Below are positions 1 through 8,544 of a stretch of DNA of 64,000 bases, piece after piece. The notes under the pieces are model-generated. The model did not search any database and was not told the origin of the DNA. It saw nothing but the letters and a program-made list of their open reading frames with translations. The stretch's first letter is position 1. Every line of letters begins with the position of its first letter. Source of the DNA: Fidelibacterota bacterium SCGC AAA298-D23 (GTDB lineage: Bacteria; Fidelibacterota; Marinisomatia; Marinisomatales; Marinisomataceae); contig AQSI01000002.1 in assembly GCA_000402655.1 (NCBI GenBank), positions 84,156-148,155 of the forward strand, read 5' to 3'. The position numbers were made by a program, and so were the translations under genes.

Positions 1-981
1 ATGCAAAGCGGTCAATTAGTAATGACTACTCAAGCAACTAAGGGTTCGGATTCCAATAGAATTGATTCTGCTGAAGCAACCGCACTCTTTGTAGAGGATA
101 GATTTACAACTGGTGCAATGACTATCACTGCTGGCGCTAGATATGAAGAAATCACAGTCAAAAGAGATGACTGGGGTAAAACTGATCCAGATAGATCTGA
201 AATTCCTTCAAAAAGGGAGCATACAATTGATGTAGTTGTTCCAGGTATTGGCATAGAGTACGCAATTAATGAATCCCAAACGGTTTCTGTTGGTATTCAT
301 AAAGGTTTTGCTCCACCTGGACCTGGTACATCTGGGGTCACAGATAAAGCAGTGGATCCAGAGACGAGCATGAACACTGAAATTGGATTTAAATCAAATA
401 AAGGTTTAAATAGTCTAGAGTTCACTTTATTTATGAATAGTTATGATAATCTTTTAGGAGCAGATACCGCTGCTTCTGGTGGTGGTTCTGACGATTTATT
501 CAATGGCGGAGCCGTAGATATTTCAGGATTTGAGCTTTACTTAAGAAGAATACTTGTTGACAACGGCAGAATTCAAATGCCATTAGAGTTAGCATGGACA
601 AACACTAATTCTGAGTTTCAGGAATCATTTGATGGATTCTGGGGAGATGTATCAAAGGGAGATGAATTACCATATCTTCCAGATACAATGATTGCATTAA
701 ATCTTGGATTAAATGTTGATAAAATATCTGCTAATATAAGTATGAAGAAGACATCAGAAATGAGAACAGTTGCTGGCTCTGGAAGTATTTCAGGTTCAAA
801 TGCAACTGATGAGTTAACCATTATTGATCTTGGATTAAGATACGCACTCCAAGACAATATTAGATTATCAGTTGGTATAAACAATTTCATGGATGATGAT
901 GGCGTTGTGTCAAGACGTCCTTACGGCGCAAGACCTACAATGCCACGTAGTTTCTCATTAGGAGTAGATTATACTTTTTAA
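1..981 (+). CDS. TonB-dependent receptor, C-terminal part (5' truncated by window edge)
   Basis: This is the C-terminal beta-barrel part of an outer-membrane TonB-dependent receptor, a family that imports iron chelates, vitamins or oligosaccharides using TonB energy. The 326 visible residues alternate short amphipathic strands and turns, contain the family-like stretch VDPETSMNTEIGFKS around residue 120, and end in the aromatic strand FSLGVDYTF typical of barrels recognised by BamA. There is no signal peptide, TonB box or plug domain, and receptors of this family are usually 600-1000 residues, so the gene almost certainly begins upstream and the ATG at base 1 is internal. A strong terminator follows the stop. 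Substrate cannot be inferred. Confidence 0.75.
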   Translation: MQSGQLVMTTQATKGSDSNRIDSAEATALFVEDRFTTGAMTITAGARYEEITVKRDDWGKTDPDRSEIPSKREHTIDVVVPGIGIEYAINESQTVSVGIHKGFAPPGPGTSGVTDKAVDPETSMNTEIGFKSNKGLNSLEFTLFMNSYDNLLGADTAASGGGSDDLFNGGAVDISGFELYLRRILVDNGRIQMPLELAWTNTNSEFQESFDGFWGDVSKGDELPYLPDTMIALNLGLNVDKISANISMKKTSEMRTVAGSGSISGSNATDELTIIDLGLRYALQDNIRLSVGINNFMDDDGVVSRRPYGARPTMPRSFSLGVDYTF

Positions 982-1025
982 GGTTGTCTTCATTGCATTT
1001 TACTCTTAGGCCTTTTAAAGTAGCT

Positions 1026-1062
1026 GAACGCCCGACCCTCTGTCAATCGGGCGTTCTCTTTT
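1026..1062 (+). terminator. Intrinsic terminator after the TonB receptor gene
   Basis: A perfect 10-bp stem (GAACGCCCGA at 1026-1035 with TCGGGCGTTC at 1047-1056), an 11-nt loop and a T-rich tail (TCTTTT, 1057-1062). It lies 45 nt after the receptor stop and isolates it from the next gene. Confidence 0.9.
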
Positions 1063-1122
1063 AAGGAACTTTTTTAAATTTTTTCAGTCAAATTATTAGT
1101 ACATTTTTTATACTTTTTTACT

Positions 1123-1128
1123 TATAAT
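1123..1128 (+). promoter_or_regulatory. Candidate -10 element for the DUF5916 gene
   Basis: A consensus TATAAT lies 10 nt before the ATG at 1139, just after the upstream terminator. There is no Shine-Dalgarno sequence between it and the start codon, so the transcript would have a leader of only a few bases. No convincing -35 hexamer is seen. Confidence 0.4.
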
Positions 1129-1138
1129 TACATGCCTC

Positions 1139-3364
1139 ATGAATAAATTTTTAATTGTTATAATACTTATCTCAACAATATTCAGTCAATCTTTCAAAGA
1201 TTTAACTGAAAGACCAACTTACAATCCCATTAAAATTGAAAAACCTATAATATTTGATGGGGTAGTTGACAATCAAGAATGGTCAAAAGCGCAAATTGCA
1301 ACAAATTTTAATGGTTCAGGTACTTTCCAAGGTCAACCATCAGATTTACGAACAGAAGCCAGATTATTTTATGATGAAAAAAATATTTATGTAGGTTTTA
1401 TAGCTTATGTTGACAAAGAAGATTTAAGATATAGTATTACTAAAAGAGATAATCTTGATGAAAAAGACGATAGAGTATGGATAAATATTGACGCATTTGA
1501 CGATGAGGCATTGACTTATGGTATTGGAGTCAGTGCTGGAGGTGTTCAAATAGATGGTAGAGCAACCTATGGTTTTGATAAATCTCTTGATCTTATTTAT
1601 GAATCAAAAGTATCAGTATTCGATGACAGATACGAAGCAGAGTTAATTATTCCTTTTTCCAGCCTTCGTTATTCTTTATCTCCAAAACAAACATGGAGAA
1701 TTGATTTTGGGAGAGGATTCACGCTCTCAGATGAGCTTACAAGATATGTTTATTGGACTTCAAGAATTGATGGAATTGAGTGTCAAACCTGTCAATTAGC
1801 ATTTCTTAAAGATATTCAACCTCCCAGGCAACAAAGAGGTGATTTTGAATTTATTCCATCTGTTGTTGCTGGACAATCTAATGACTTTATTTCAAATACA
1901 TCTAATTCATCAGATGAAGCTTCATTATTTATGAAATTTCCTGTTTCTTCTGTTGATCTATTAGAAATAGCCCTTAATCCTGATTTTAGTCAAATAGAGT
2001 CTGATGATATTCAAAATGATGTAAACACTGTAAATGCACTATATTTCCAAGAAAAACGACCATTCTTTAGTCAAGGAGCGGAGCTTTTTCAATTTTCACC
2101 CCAAAGAGGGTATATTAATTTATTTTATTCCAGAACTATTAATGATCCGTCAATTACTGCTAAGTATACTGGTAAAATAGGTCAAACTTCATACGGAATT
2201 ATCAGTGCTCGTGATGAATCATCACCACTATTACTACCTTTTGAAGAAAATAGTACTGTGGTAACATTGGGAAAAAGTACTTCAAATATAATTCGAGCTA
2301 AAAGAATGATTGGTGGAAATGGTGGTTCTGTTGGAGCAATTTTAACTAATAGAATTTTTGATAATGCTGGAGATATGACTACAGCTGGTCTGGACTTTCA
2401 TTTACATCCAGGTAGCAATATTCATATAACATTACATGGAACAGCATCAATTCACAATGAATCTGATAATTTAGAATACATATATGACTCAAGTTCTAAT
2501 GATTATCCATCAACTTTTGATAATGGTAGATATACAAAGACTTTTGATGGAGAAAAAATAACTGGTAACGCTCTTGGATTTGCTATTAATTATAGAGATA
2601 GAACGGATGATTATGGAGTTGTTTTAAGGTTGAGATCTCCAGGGTTTAGAACAAGTAATGGCTTCGAAAAAAATAATTCAACAAAATGGTTAAAGGCAGG
2701 AAGAGGAAAATCTGTTTACTATGAAAATCATCCAAAGCTTTTGAAAACAAATTATAATATTGAAACAATTTATAAAACCAATTACACTGGTGTAATTAAA
2801 AAACAAGAATTATCACTATCAACATCATCTGATTTTAAAAATGGTGATTTTTTTAAATTGAGTGGAGAAGTAGAAAAAGAGAACTTCAGAGGAATTCAAT
2901 TTGATAATTTATATGAATTTGAATTTGGATATAGAAATCAAATAAATTCAAGTTTAAAAGTTTACAACGAATTACAATCAAGAAAAATCATTGTTAGAAA
3001 CTTAGATAATCCTAGAAGTTCAGGTTTTTATCAAGTGAAATCCTATGTTGAATATAGAATATCTGATAAATCTAATTTTGGAGTTGGAGTATCATATCAA
3101 AAAGCTGAAGATTTCTACGATGGTGTTTTATTGAATGCTCGCATAAATAATTCATTCAATTCAAAACTTACTTTGAGAACAAAAATCCAATATAGTGATT
3201 TTTCAAATTCGTGGTTTGTAGAACCAATGATTACTTATCAGCCAAATGCATTTAGTGCATTATATTTTGGGGTAAATGATTTACTCAGAACGGAAGATGG
3301 TGTTATTTCAAACTTAACTGAAAGTAAGAGACAAATATTTATTAAATTTCAGTACTTAATTTAG
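1139..3364 (+). CDS. Exported CBM9-like / DUF5916 outer-membrane protein
   Basis: This 741-residue protein has an N-terminal signal peptide (hydrophobic residues 4-15, cleavage probably near FSQ). A carbohydrate-binding family 9-like beta-sandwich follows at about residues 30-215, with the family features PIIFDGVVDNQEW and ARLFYDEKNIYVGF. The remaining ~500 residues are rich in alternating strands and end in FQYLI, consistent with the DUF5916 barrel. Such proteins are common in FCB-group bacteria and probably sit in the outer membrane; no reaction is established for the family. The gene stands between a terminator and a small lipoprotein gene 14 nt downstream, with which it is likely co-transcribed. 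Family assignment is firm; function is unknown. Confidence 0.8.
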   Translation: MNKFLIVIILISTIFSQSFKDLTERPTYNPIKIEKPIIFDGVVDNQEWSKAQIATNFNGSGTFQGQPSDLRTEARLFYDEKNIYVGFIAYVDKEDLRYSITKRDNLDEKDDRVWINIDAFDDEALTYGIGVSAGGVQIDGRATYGFDKSLDLIYESKVSVFDDRYEAELIIPFSSLRYSLSPKQTWRIDFGRGFTLSDELTRYVYWTSRIDGIECQTCQLAFLKDIQPPRQQRGDFEFIPSVVAGQSNDFISNTSNSSDEASLFMKFPVSSVDLLEIALNPDFSQIESDDIQNDVNTVNALYFQEKRPFFSQGAELFQFSPQRGYINLFYSRTINDPSITAKYTGKIGQTSYGIISARDESSPLLLPFEENSTVVTLGKSTSNIIRAKRMIGGNGGSVGAILTNRIFDNAGDMTTAGLDFHLHPGSNIHITLHGTASIHNESDNLEYIYDSSSNDYPSTFDNGRYTKTFDGEKITGNALGFAINYRDRTDDYGVVLRLRSPGFRTSNGFEKNNSTKWLKAGRGKSVYYENHPKLLKTNYNIETIYKTNYTGVIKKQELSLSTSSDFKNGDFFKLSGEVEKENFRGIQFDNLYEFEFGYRNQINSSLKVYNELQSRKIIVRNLDNPRSSGFYQVKSYVEYRISDKSNFGVGVSYQKAEDFYDGVLLNARINNSFNSKLTLRTKIQYSDFSNSWFVEPMITYQPNAFSALYFGVNDLLRTEDGVISNLTESKRQIFIKFQYLI

Positions 3365-3378
3365 GAGTACAATAAAAT

Positions 3379-3834
3379 ATGAATAAAATAGTAATCATCG
3401 TTTCTAGCTTTTTGATGTATAGTTGTGTAGTACCAGTATCAATTGGTAATAAATCTATTGCAGAAGTTGAAGGCCAAAAAACTAATGAAACTAACACAGT
3501 TTATACAAAGAATGGAAAGACTATGGTTGCAATCAATTATATACTACCTCAAAGAGCAGGACAATTTGAAATGCTTACTAAGACAATAATAATGCCTGCA
3601 ATAAAAAGAGAAGATATTAATGTTTATAATAGTTTAAAATTTTTAGTTCCTGAAGAGCAAAATGAAGACGGTAATTTAACATACATGTTTATCGCAGATC
3701 CCTACCTTGAAGAAAAGAGCTACGATATTTTTGAAATACTAATGGCTCAGTATGGTAGATCGAGAGCAGAGGAGTATTTTGATCGTTGGATTAGTTGTTT
3801 TGCATATGAGCAAGAAGTCATTTCTTTCAGATGA
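3379..3834 (+). CDS. Small putative lipoprotein of unknown function
   Basis: I do not recognise this 151-residue protein. It starts with a short hydrophobic segment followed by LMYSC, an acceptable lipobox with the modified cysteine at residue 16, so it is probably a lipid-anchored periplasmic or outer-membrane protein. A Shine-Dalgarno GGAG lies before the ATG. The mature part is mixed alpha/beta without visible catalytic motifs. It is 14 nt downstream of the DUF5916 gene, and its stop overlaps a possible upstream start of the next gene (ATGA at 3831), suggesting one transcript through to thrS. Confidence 0.65.
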   Translation: MNKIVIIVSSFLMYSCVVPVSIGNKSIAEVEGQKTNETNTVYTKNGKTMVAINYILPQRAGQFEMLTKTIIMPAIKREDINVYNSLKFLVPEEQNEDGNLTYMFIADPYLEEKSYDIFEILMAQYGRSRAEEYFDRWISCFAYEQEVISFR

Positions 3835-3878
3835 TAAAAACATATCTTTTTGACAGCTTCTATATTAAATTTCTTTCA

Positions 3879-4547
3879 ATGAATTCATTGAAAACGTTTT
3901 TAAGTACCATTCTTTTAATAAGTATATCGTTTACACAAAGTGCTAGAGATTTTGAAGCTGAAAATCCTGCAAGCGATAATTGGCGAGAAAACTACAGATC
4001 AATTGAAACAGGTAAATCCAGAGTAAATATTTATTCAAATGCAGCAGTTGCAGATATATTTGTTTGGAATTACACTTGGTTATCAACTGAGAGAACCTTT
4101 CCAGCTATTATGTCACTCCCAACTGATAATAAAGTTTATACTATAAGCTTATATCCTCAGTCTCAGTTTCAATTTTTAACAAATGAGCTTCAGAATTTCG
4201 ATTTTGATAATCGTGATATTTCGGAATTTGAATTATTACAAGATGAATTTGAGAGAATGAAATTAGGTACTAAAAATGTAAGACCCATTCCAGGAACAAG
4301 CGAATCTATATTTTTAACTTATTGCGACTCTGATGACACTAATTGTGAGGAAGGTATGCATTGGTTAGATCAGTTTTATGCAAAATATTATGATAGTAAA
4401 CAAGAGCAAGTTTTGGCTTCAGATTTGAATGGTTCAGATTTGACAGATTCTGAAAAAGCTCTAGTAAGAAGACATAGAGTTGGAGTTGCTGGAATGCTAG
4501 GTGCTTTCACAATTGCAATTTTTTTAATAGATAACTCTGCCTTGTGA
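3879..4547 (+). CDS. Exported protein of unknown function
   Basis: The protein has a clear signal peptide when started at the ATG at 3879 (MNSLKTFLSTILLISISF, then TQSARD). An earlier in-frame ATG at 3831 overlaps the preceding stop by 4 bp and would add 16 residues that spoil the export signal. I prefer 3879, although neither start has a good Shine-Dalgarno site. Near the C-terminus a hydrophobic stretch (GVAGMLGAFTIAIFLI) could be a membrane anchor. Two cysteines in CDSDDTNC (about residue 150) may form a disulphide. The stop overlaps the GTG start of thrS (GTGA), so expression is probably coupled. No family recognised. Confidence 0.6.
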   Translation: MNSLKTFLSTILLISISFTQSARDFEAENPASDNWRENYRSIETGKSRVNIYSNAAVADIFVWNYTWLSTERTFPAIMSLPTDNKVYTISLYPQSQFQFLTNELQNFDFDNRDISEFELLQDEFERMKLGTKNVRPIPGTSESIFLTYCDSDDTNCEEGMHWLDQFYAKYYDSKQEQVLASDLNGSDLTDSEKALVRRHRVGVAGMLGAFTIAIFLIDNSAL

Positions 4548-6484
4548 GTAATATTTCTATAAAAATAAAAGGTTTTGATTCTCAGGAATTCCCAAAGGGT
4601 ATTACACCACTTCAAATAATGAATGATATTAAAGGAGTTCCAAAAGACACTATAATTTGTAAAGTTGATGGCCAACTTACGGATTTGTCGTCTAATCTTA
4701 ACAAAAATTGTGAACTTCAGTTTATGGATGCTAAAAGCAAGGATGGTCACAGTGTATTATTGCATAGCACTGCGCACTTAATGGCTCAAGCTGTCAAAAG
4801 ATTATTTCCAAAAACTAAAGTTACAATTGGACCATTTCTAGAAAATAGATTTTATTATGATTTCGATGTTAATTCTCCTTTTACCGAAGACGATTTATTA
4901 GAAATTGAAAATGAAATGATGAAAATATCAGAAGAGAATCTAGAAATATCTCATCAAGAAAAATCTCGAAATGAAGCATTAGCTTTTTTTGAAAAAATTG
5001 ATGAAAGTTATAAAGTTGAAATTATTAATGATTTAGATAAAGATGAGACTCTAAAGGTTTATTCTCAAGGAGAATTTACTGATTTATGTAGAGGTCCGCA
5101 TGTTCATTCAACCGGTCAAATTAAACATTTTAAGATACTTTCTTCATCAGCAGCTTATTGGAGAGGAGATGAAAAAAATCAAACACTTCAACGAGTTTAT
5201 GGCACTTCATTTCAAAATAGTAAGGATTTGAAAAAATATCTTCAAATGCTTGAAGAGCAAAAAAAACGTGATCATAGAAAAATTGGAAAAGAGTTGGACT
5301 TGTTTTTCTTCGATGATGAGGTTGGACCTGGATTACCACTTTGGACTCCTTCAGGAACAGTATTAATCGATGAACTTGAAGCCTTAGCAAAAGAAAAAGA
5401 AACTGCTAACGGATATTTAAGAGTCAGAACACCACATTTGACTAAAGGTGACTTATTTTCAAAATCAGGTCATTTAGATCATTACATGTCAAGTATGTTT
5501 TCTCCGATGGATGTTGATGGAATTGATTATTACATGAAACCAATGAATTGTCCATATCATCATAAAATTTTTGCTAATACACCAAAAAGCTATCGTGACT
5601 TACCATACCGAATTTCCGAATATGGCACATGTTATAGATATGAAAAATCAGGTGAGTTGTTCGGATTAATGCGAGTTAGAAGTATGCAAATGAATGATGG
5701 ACATATTTATTGTACAGCTGAACAATTTAAAGAAGAGTTTATAAACGTATGTAATTTATATATGGAGTATTTTAAAATTTTTGGTATTGAAAAATATGAA
5801 ATGAGATTAAGTCTCCATGATCCAGAAGGCTTAGGAGATAAATTTATCGATAACCCAACATTGTGGAAAAAAACAGAGGAAGACGTTAGAAATGCTCTGA
5901 AAGGAGCAAACCTTAAATTCGTTGAATCTGTGGGAGATGCTGCTTTTTATGGACCTAAAATTGATGTACAAGTCTGGAGTTCTATTGGAAGAGAATTTAC
6001 ACTAGCTACCAATCAGGTAGATTTTGCCATCCCAGAAAGATTTGATTTGACATATACAGACAAAGATGGGTCTGCAAAAACTCCATTATGTATTCACAGA
6101 GCCCCACTAGGAACTCATGAACGTTTTATTGGATTTTTAATTGAACACTTTGGTGGAAATTTTCCATTATGGCTTGCTCCAAAACAAATTACTATTCTTC
6201 CAGTTTCAGATAAGTTTAATGATTATGCGCAGCAAATAACAACTGACCTTAGAACAATGGGTTTAAGAGTATCTTTAGACAATAGATCAGAAAAAATTGG
6301 TTCAAAAATTAGAGATGCAGAAATGCAAAAAATTAATATTATGGTTATTGTTGGTGAGAAAGAAGTTGAAAATAAAACCGTAACTGTCAGAAGAAGATTT
6401 ATTAAAGAACAAAAAGAAATGTCATTGAATGATTTTTCTAATGAAATATTGACTGAAATTAAAGAAAGGAGAGTTTCGAATTAA
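4544..6484 (+). CDS. thrS: Threonine--tRNA ligase
   Basis: Class II aminoacyl-tRNA synthetase charging tRNA-Thr in the cytoplasm. The 646 residues show the full bacterial layout: TGS domain (about 1-62), editing domain with HSTAHLMAQAVKRLFP, catalytic core with MNCPYHHKIF and the motif 2 arginine in the RISEYGTCYRYEKSGELFG segment, motif 3 in CIHRAPLGTHERF, and the C-terminal anticodon-binding domain from about residue 545. The cysteine of MNCP and two later histidines are the expected zinc ligands. The start is GTG at 4544, overlapping the upstream stop. The coding end carries the Shine-Dalgarno sequence (AAAGGAGA, 6465-6472) used by infC. It heads the thrS-infC-rpmI-rplT-pheS-pheT cluster, a widespread arrangement. 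Confidence 0.97.
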   Translation: MSNISIKIKGFDSQEFPKGITPLQIMNDIKGVPKDTIICKVDGQLTDLSSNLNKNCELQFMDAKSKDGHSVLLHSTAHLMAQAVKRLFPKTKVTIGPFLENRFYYDFDVNSPFTEDDLLEIENEMMKISEENLEISHQEKSRNEALAFFEKIDESYKVEIINDLDKDETLKVYSQGEFTDLCRGPHVHSTGQIKHFKILSSSAAYWRGDEKNQTLQRVYGTSFQNSKDLKKYLQMLEEQKKRDHRKIGKELDLFFFDDEVGPGLPLWTPSGTVLIDELEALAKEKETANGYLRVRTPHLTKGDLFSKSGHLDHYMSSMFSPMDVDGIDYYMKPMNCPYHHKIFANTPKSYRDLPYRISEYGTCYRYEKSGELFGLMRVRSMQMNDGHIYCTAEQFKEEFINVCNLYMEYFKIFGIEKYEMRLSLHDPEGLGDKFIDNPTLWKKTEEDVRNALKGANLKFVESVGDAAFYGPKIDVQVWSSIGREFTLATNQVDFAIPERFDLTYTDKDGSAKTPLCIHRAPLGTHERFIGFLIEHFGGNFPLWLAPKQITILPVSDKFNDYAQQITTDLRTMGLRVSLDNRSEKIGSKIRDAEMQKINIMVIVGEKEVENKTVTVRRRFIKEQKEMSLNDFSNEILTEIKERRVSN

Positions 6485-6989
6485 AAAACAAAGAATAAGG
6501 GTAAATGAAAGAATTTATGCTGATGAAGTAAGGCTCATCAGTCAAAACAAAGAACAAATTGGGGTTGTTAGTGTAAAAGAAGCCTTAATTAAAGCTCAAG
6601 AAGCTGGTTTAGATTTAGTAGAAATTTCACCAAATGCCAAACCTCCAGTTTGTAAAATTATGGACTTTGGTAAATTTAAATATGAAGAAAAAAAGAAAGC
6701 TCAACAAAGCAAAAAAAAGCAACAGACTATCAAAGTAAAAGAACTAAGAATGAGGCCAAATATTGGTGATCACGATTTAGACAATAAGCTAAAAATGGGT
6801 AAAAAGTTTTTATCTGAAGGTTATAAACTAAAGTTAACCCTTATGTATAGAGGTAGAGAAATGTCTAGACAAGATTTAGGGCAAGAACTAATGCAGCGTG
6901 TTTTATCGTCATTAAGTGAGCATGCAGAATTAGAAAAAGATTCTCCTTTGACTGGAAGGAAAAAATCTATAATATTAGCCCCGAAATAG
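6480..6989 (+). CDS. infC: Translation initiation factor IF-3, ATT start
   Basis: IF-3 binds the 30S subunit, prevents premature 50S joining and proofreads the start codon. The first ATG of this frame (6660) lies inside the protein. Reading upstream in frame gives the whole N-terminal domain, including RIRVNERIYADEVRL, VSVKEALIKAQEAGLDLVEI and SPNAKPPVCKIMD. The frame reaches the thrS stop without an ATG, GTG or TTG. The codon at 6480-6482 is ATT, 8 nt after the GGAG at 6468-6471. ATT is the start used by enterobacterial infC for autoregulation, since IF-3 discriminates against it. The resulting 169-residue protein matches the family length, with the C-domain ending in LAPK. It overlaps the thrS stop. 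Confidence 0.95.
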   Translation: MKKQRIRVNERIYADEVRLISQNKEQIGVVSVKEALIKAQEAGLDLVEISPNAKPPVCKIMDFGKFKYEEKKKAQQSKKKQQTIKVKELRMRPNIGDHDLDNKLKMGKKFLSEGYKLKLTLMYRGREMSRQDLGQELMQRVLSSLSEHAELEKDSPLTGRKKSIILAPK

Positions 6990-6998
6990 GAAATAATT

Positions 6999-7202
6999 AT
7001 GCCAAAGCAAAAAACAAGAAAAAGCGTATCAAAAAGATTTAAAGTTACAGGTTCAGGAAAACTGAAACGTAATAAAGCTGGACATAGCCACATGCTTATT
7101 CGTAGAGATAAAGATGTGAAACGTGCTGCTAAAAAAGCTACAGTAGTAGCTCCATCTTTTGAAAAACGCATGAAAAAAATGATGGCGAAAGCGGGAAGTT
7201 AA
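6999..7202 (+). CDS. rpmI: 50S ribosomal protein L35
   Basis: A 67-residue, lysine- and arginine-rich protein starting [18 protein letters not shown], typical of bacterial L35, a late-assembling 50S protein. The family's central KxNKAGHSH pattern is present (about residues 23-31). It lies 9 nt after infC and one base before rplT, the conserved order. In other bacteria L20 represses this operon through a leader or intergenic structure; the very short spacers here leave little room for an attenuator between infC and rpmI. Confidence 0.96.
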   Translation: MPKQKTRKSVSKRFKVTGSGKLKRNKAGHSHMLIRRDKDVKRAAKKATVVAPSFEKRMKKMMAKAGS

Positions 7203-7203
7203 G

Positions 7204-7554
7204 ATGCCAAGATCAAATAGTCCAGTTCCAAGACATAGAAGACATCGTAAGATCGTAAAGCTTGCAAAAGGTTATTTCGGTGCCAGAAGTAGAAATTTTA
7301 AAGCAGCTAAAGATGCAGTAACCAAAGCTGGTCTTTATGCTTATCGAGATAGAAGACAGAAAAAACGTCAGTTTAGAAGACTTTGGATTGTAAGAATTAA
7401 CGCTGCATCAAGATTAAATGGTTTATCCTATTCAAATTTTGTACATTTATTGAAGGAGAAAGGGGTCGATTTAGATAGAAAAGTATTAGCAGATTTAGCT
7501 GTTAATAATCCAACTGTCTTCGAAGATCTCGTAAAATACTTAAAGAAAAAATAG
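7204..7554 (+). CDS. rplT: 50S ribosomal protein L20
   Basis: A 116-residue basic protein matching L20, which binds 23S rRNA early in 50S assembly. Family features include [17 protein letters not shown] near the N-terminus and [23 protein letters not shown] in the middle (residues about 45-70). The ATG lies one base after the rpmI stop, and pheS follows after 9 nt. L20 is the classical feedback repressor of infC-rpmI-rplT expression in other phyla; no comparable site was identified here. Confidence 0.97.
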   Translation: MPRSNSPVPRHRRHRKIVKLAKGYFGARSRNFKAAKDAVTKAGLYAYRDRRQKKRQFRRLWIVRINAASRLNGLSYSNFVHLLKEKGVDLDRKVLADLAVNNPTVFEDLVKYLKKK

Positions 7555-7563
7555 AAAAATACG

Positions 7564-8544
7564 ATGTCACTAGATAAAACCATTAAAGGATTAAAGACAT
7601 CATTTTCTAAAGAGTTATCCAAATCTAAGACTTCACAAGATCTAGAAAATTTCCGAATTAAATACTTAGGTAGAAATGGTCAGCTTGCATCATTATTTGA
7701 AGAGTTTAACAAGTTACCAGTTTCCGAAAAACCTCGATTTGGGAAAGAATTAAATATTCTAAAAAATGAATTAACAAATTTATATCAAAATGCTCTACGT
7801 GGTAATAATGAAAATTCTGTTTCAAGCGATATAGATTTTTCATTACCAGGGTATAAATTACCTGACGGCAAAATACACCCGTTGGAACAGATTACTTCAG
7901 AGATAAAATCTATTTTTCAATCTATAGGATTTTCTGTTGCTTACGGACCTGAAATTGATGATGATTATCATAATTTTGAAGCACTTAATGTGCCTAAGCA
8001 TCATCCGGCAAGAGATATGCAAGATACATTCTTTATCAACCCGAATGCTGTACTCAGAACACATACCTCTAATGTTCAGATTCATTTAATGGAAAATCAA
8101 GATCCACCACTAAGACATATCTGTTGTGGTAGAGTATTTAGAAACGAGGCAGTAAGCTACAAAAGTTTTTGTTTATTTAATCAAGTAGAAGGCTTGGTTA
8201 TTAATGAAACCTCATCATTTGCCGAGATGAAAGGAACCTTAGAGTATTTTGTTCAAGAAATGTTTGGAAAAGATACAAAAATGCGTTTTAGGCCAAGTTA
8301 TTTTCCTTTTACTGAGCCTAGCGCAGAAGTTGATATTTGGAACAGTAAATTAAATCAATGGATGGAAATTTTAGGCTGTGGAATGGTCAATCCAAATGTT
8401 TTATCAAACGTAGGATATGACAATGAAAAATATCAAGGATTTGCTTTTGGGTTGGGAATTGAAAGAATTGCCATGATTAAATACGGTATTAAAGATATTA
8501 GGTTATTTTATCAAAATGATAAACGTTTCTTGGAGCAGTTTTAA
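7564..8544 (+). CDS. pheS: Phenylalanine--tRNA ligase, alpha subunit
   Basis: Catalytic subunit of the alpha2-beta2 phenylalanyl-tRNA synthetase. The 326 residues comprise an N-terminal coiled-coil arm (about 1-85) that contacts tRNA and a class II core. Visible core features are HPARDMQDTF, RTHTSNVQ, the motif 2 region CCGRVFRNE, the PSYFPFTEPSAEVD segment and motif 3 FGLGIERIAMIKYGI near the end. It lies 9 nt after rplT, and its TAA overlaps the ATG of pheT by one base, so the two subunits are translationally coupled. Confidence 0.97.
   Translation: MSLDKTIKGLKTSFSKELSKSKTSQDLENFRIKYLGRNGQLASLFEEFNKLPVSEKPRFGKELNILKNELTNLYQNALRGNNENSVSSDIDFSLPGYKLPDGKIHPLEQITSEIKSIFQSIGFSVAYGPEIDDDYHNFEALNVPKHHPARDMQDTFFINPNAVLRTHTSNVQIHLMENQDPPLRHICCGRVFRNEAVSYKSFCLFNQVEGLVINETSSFAEMKGTLEYFVQEMFGKDTKMRFRPSYFPFTEPSAEVDIWNSKLNQWMEILGCGMVNPNVLSNVGYDNEKYQGFAFGLGIERIAMIKYGIKDIRLFYQNDKRFLEQF

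Noticed and set aside
6660..6989. A 109-residue protein starting at ATG 6660
   Set aside because: This is the internal part of IF-3; conserved IF-3 sequence continues upstream in frame to the ATT at 6480.
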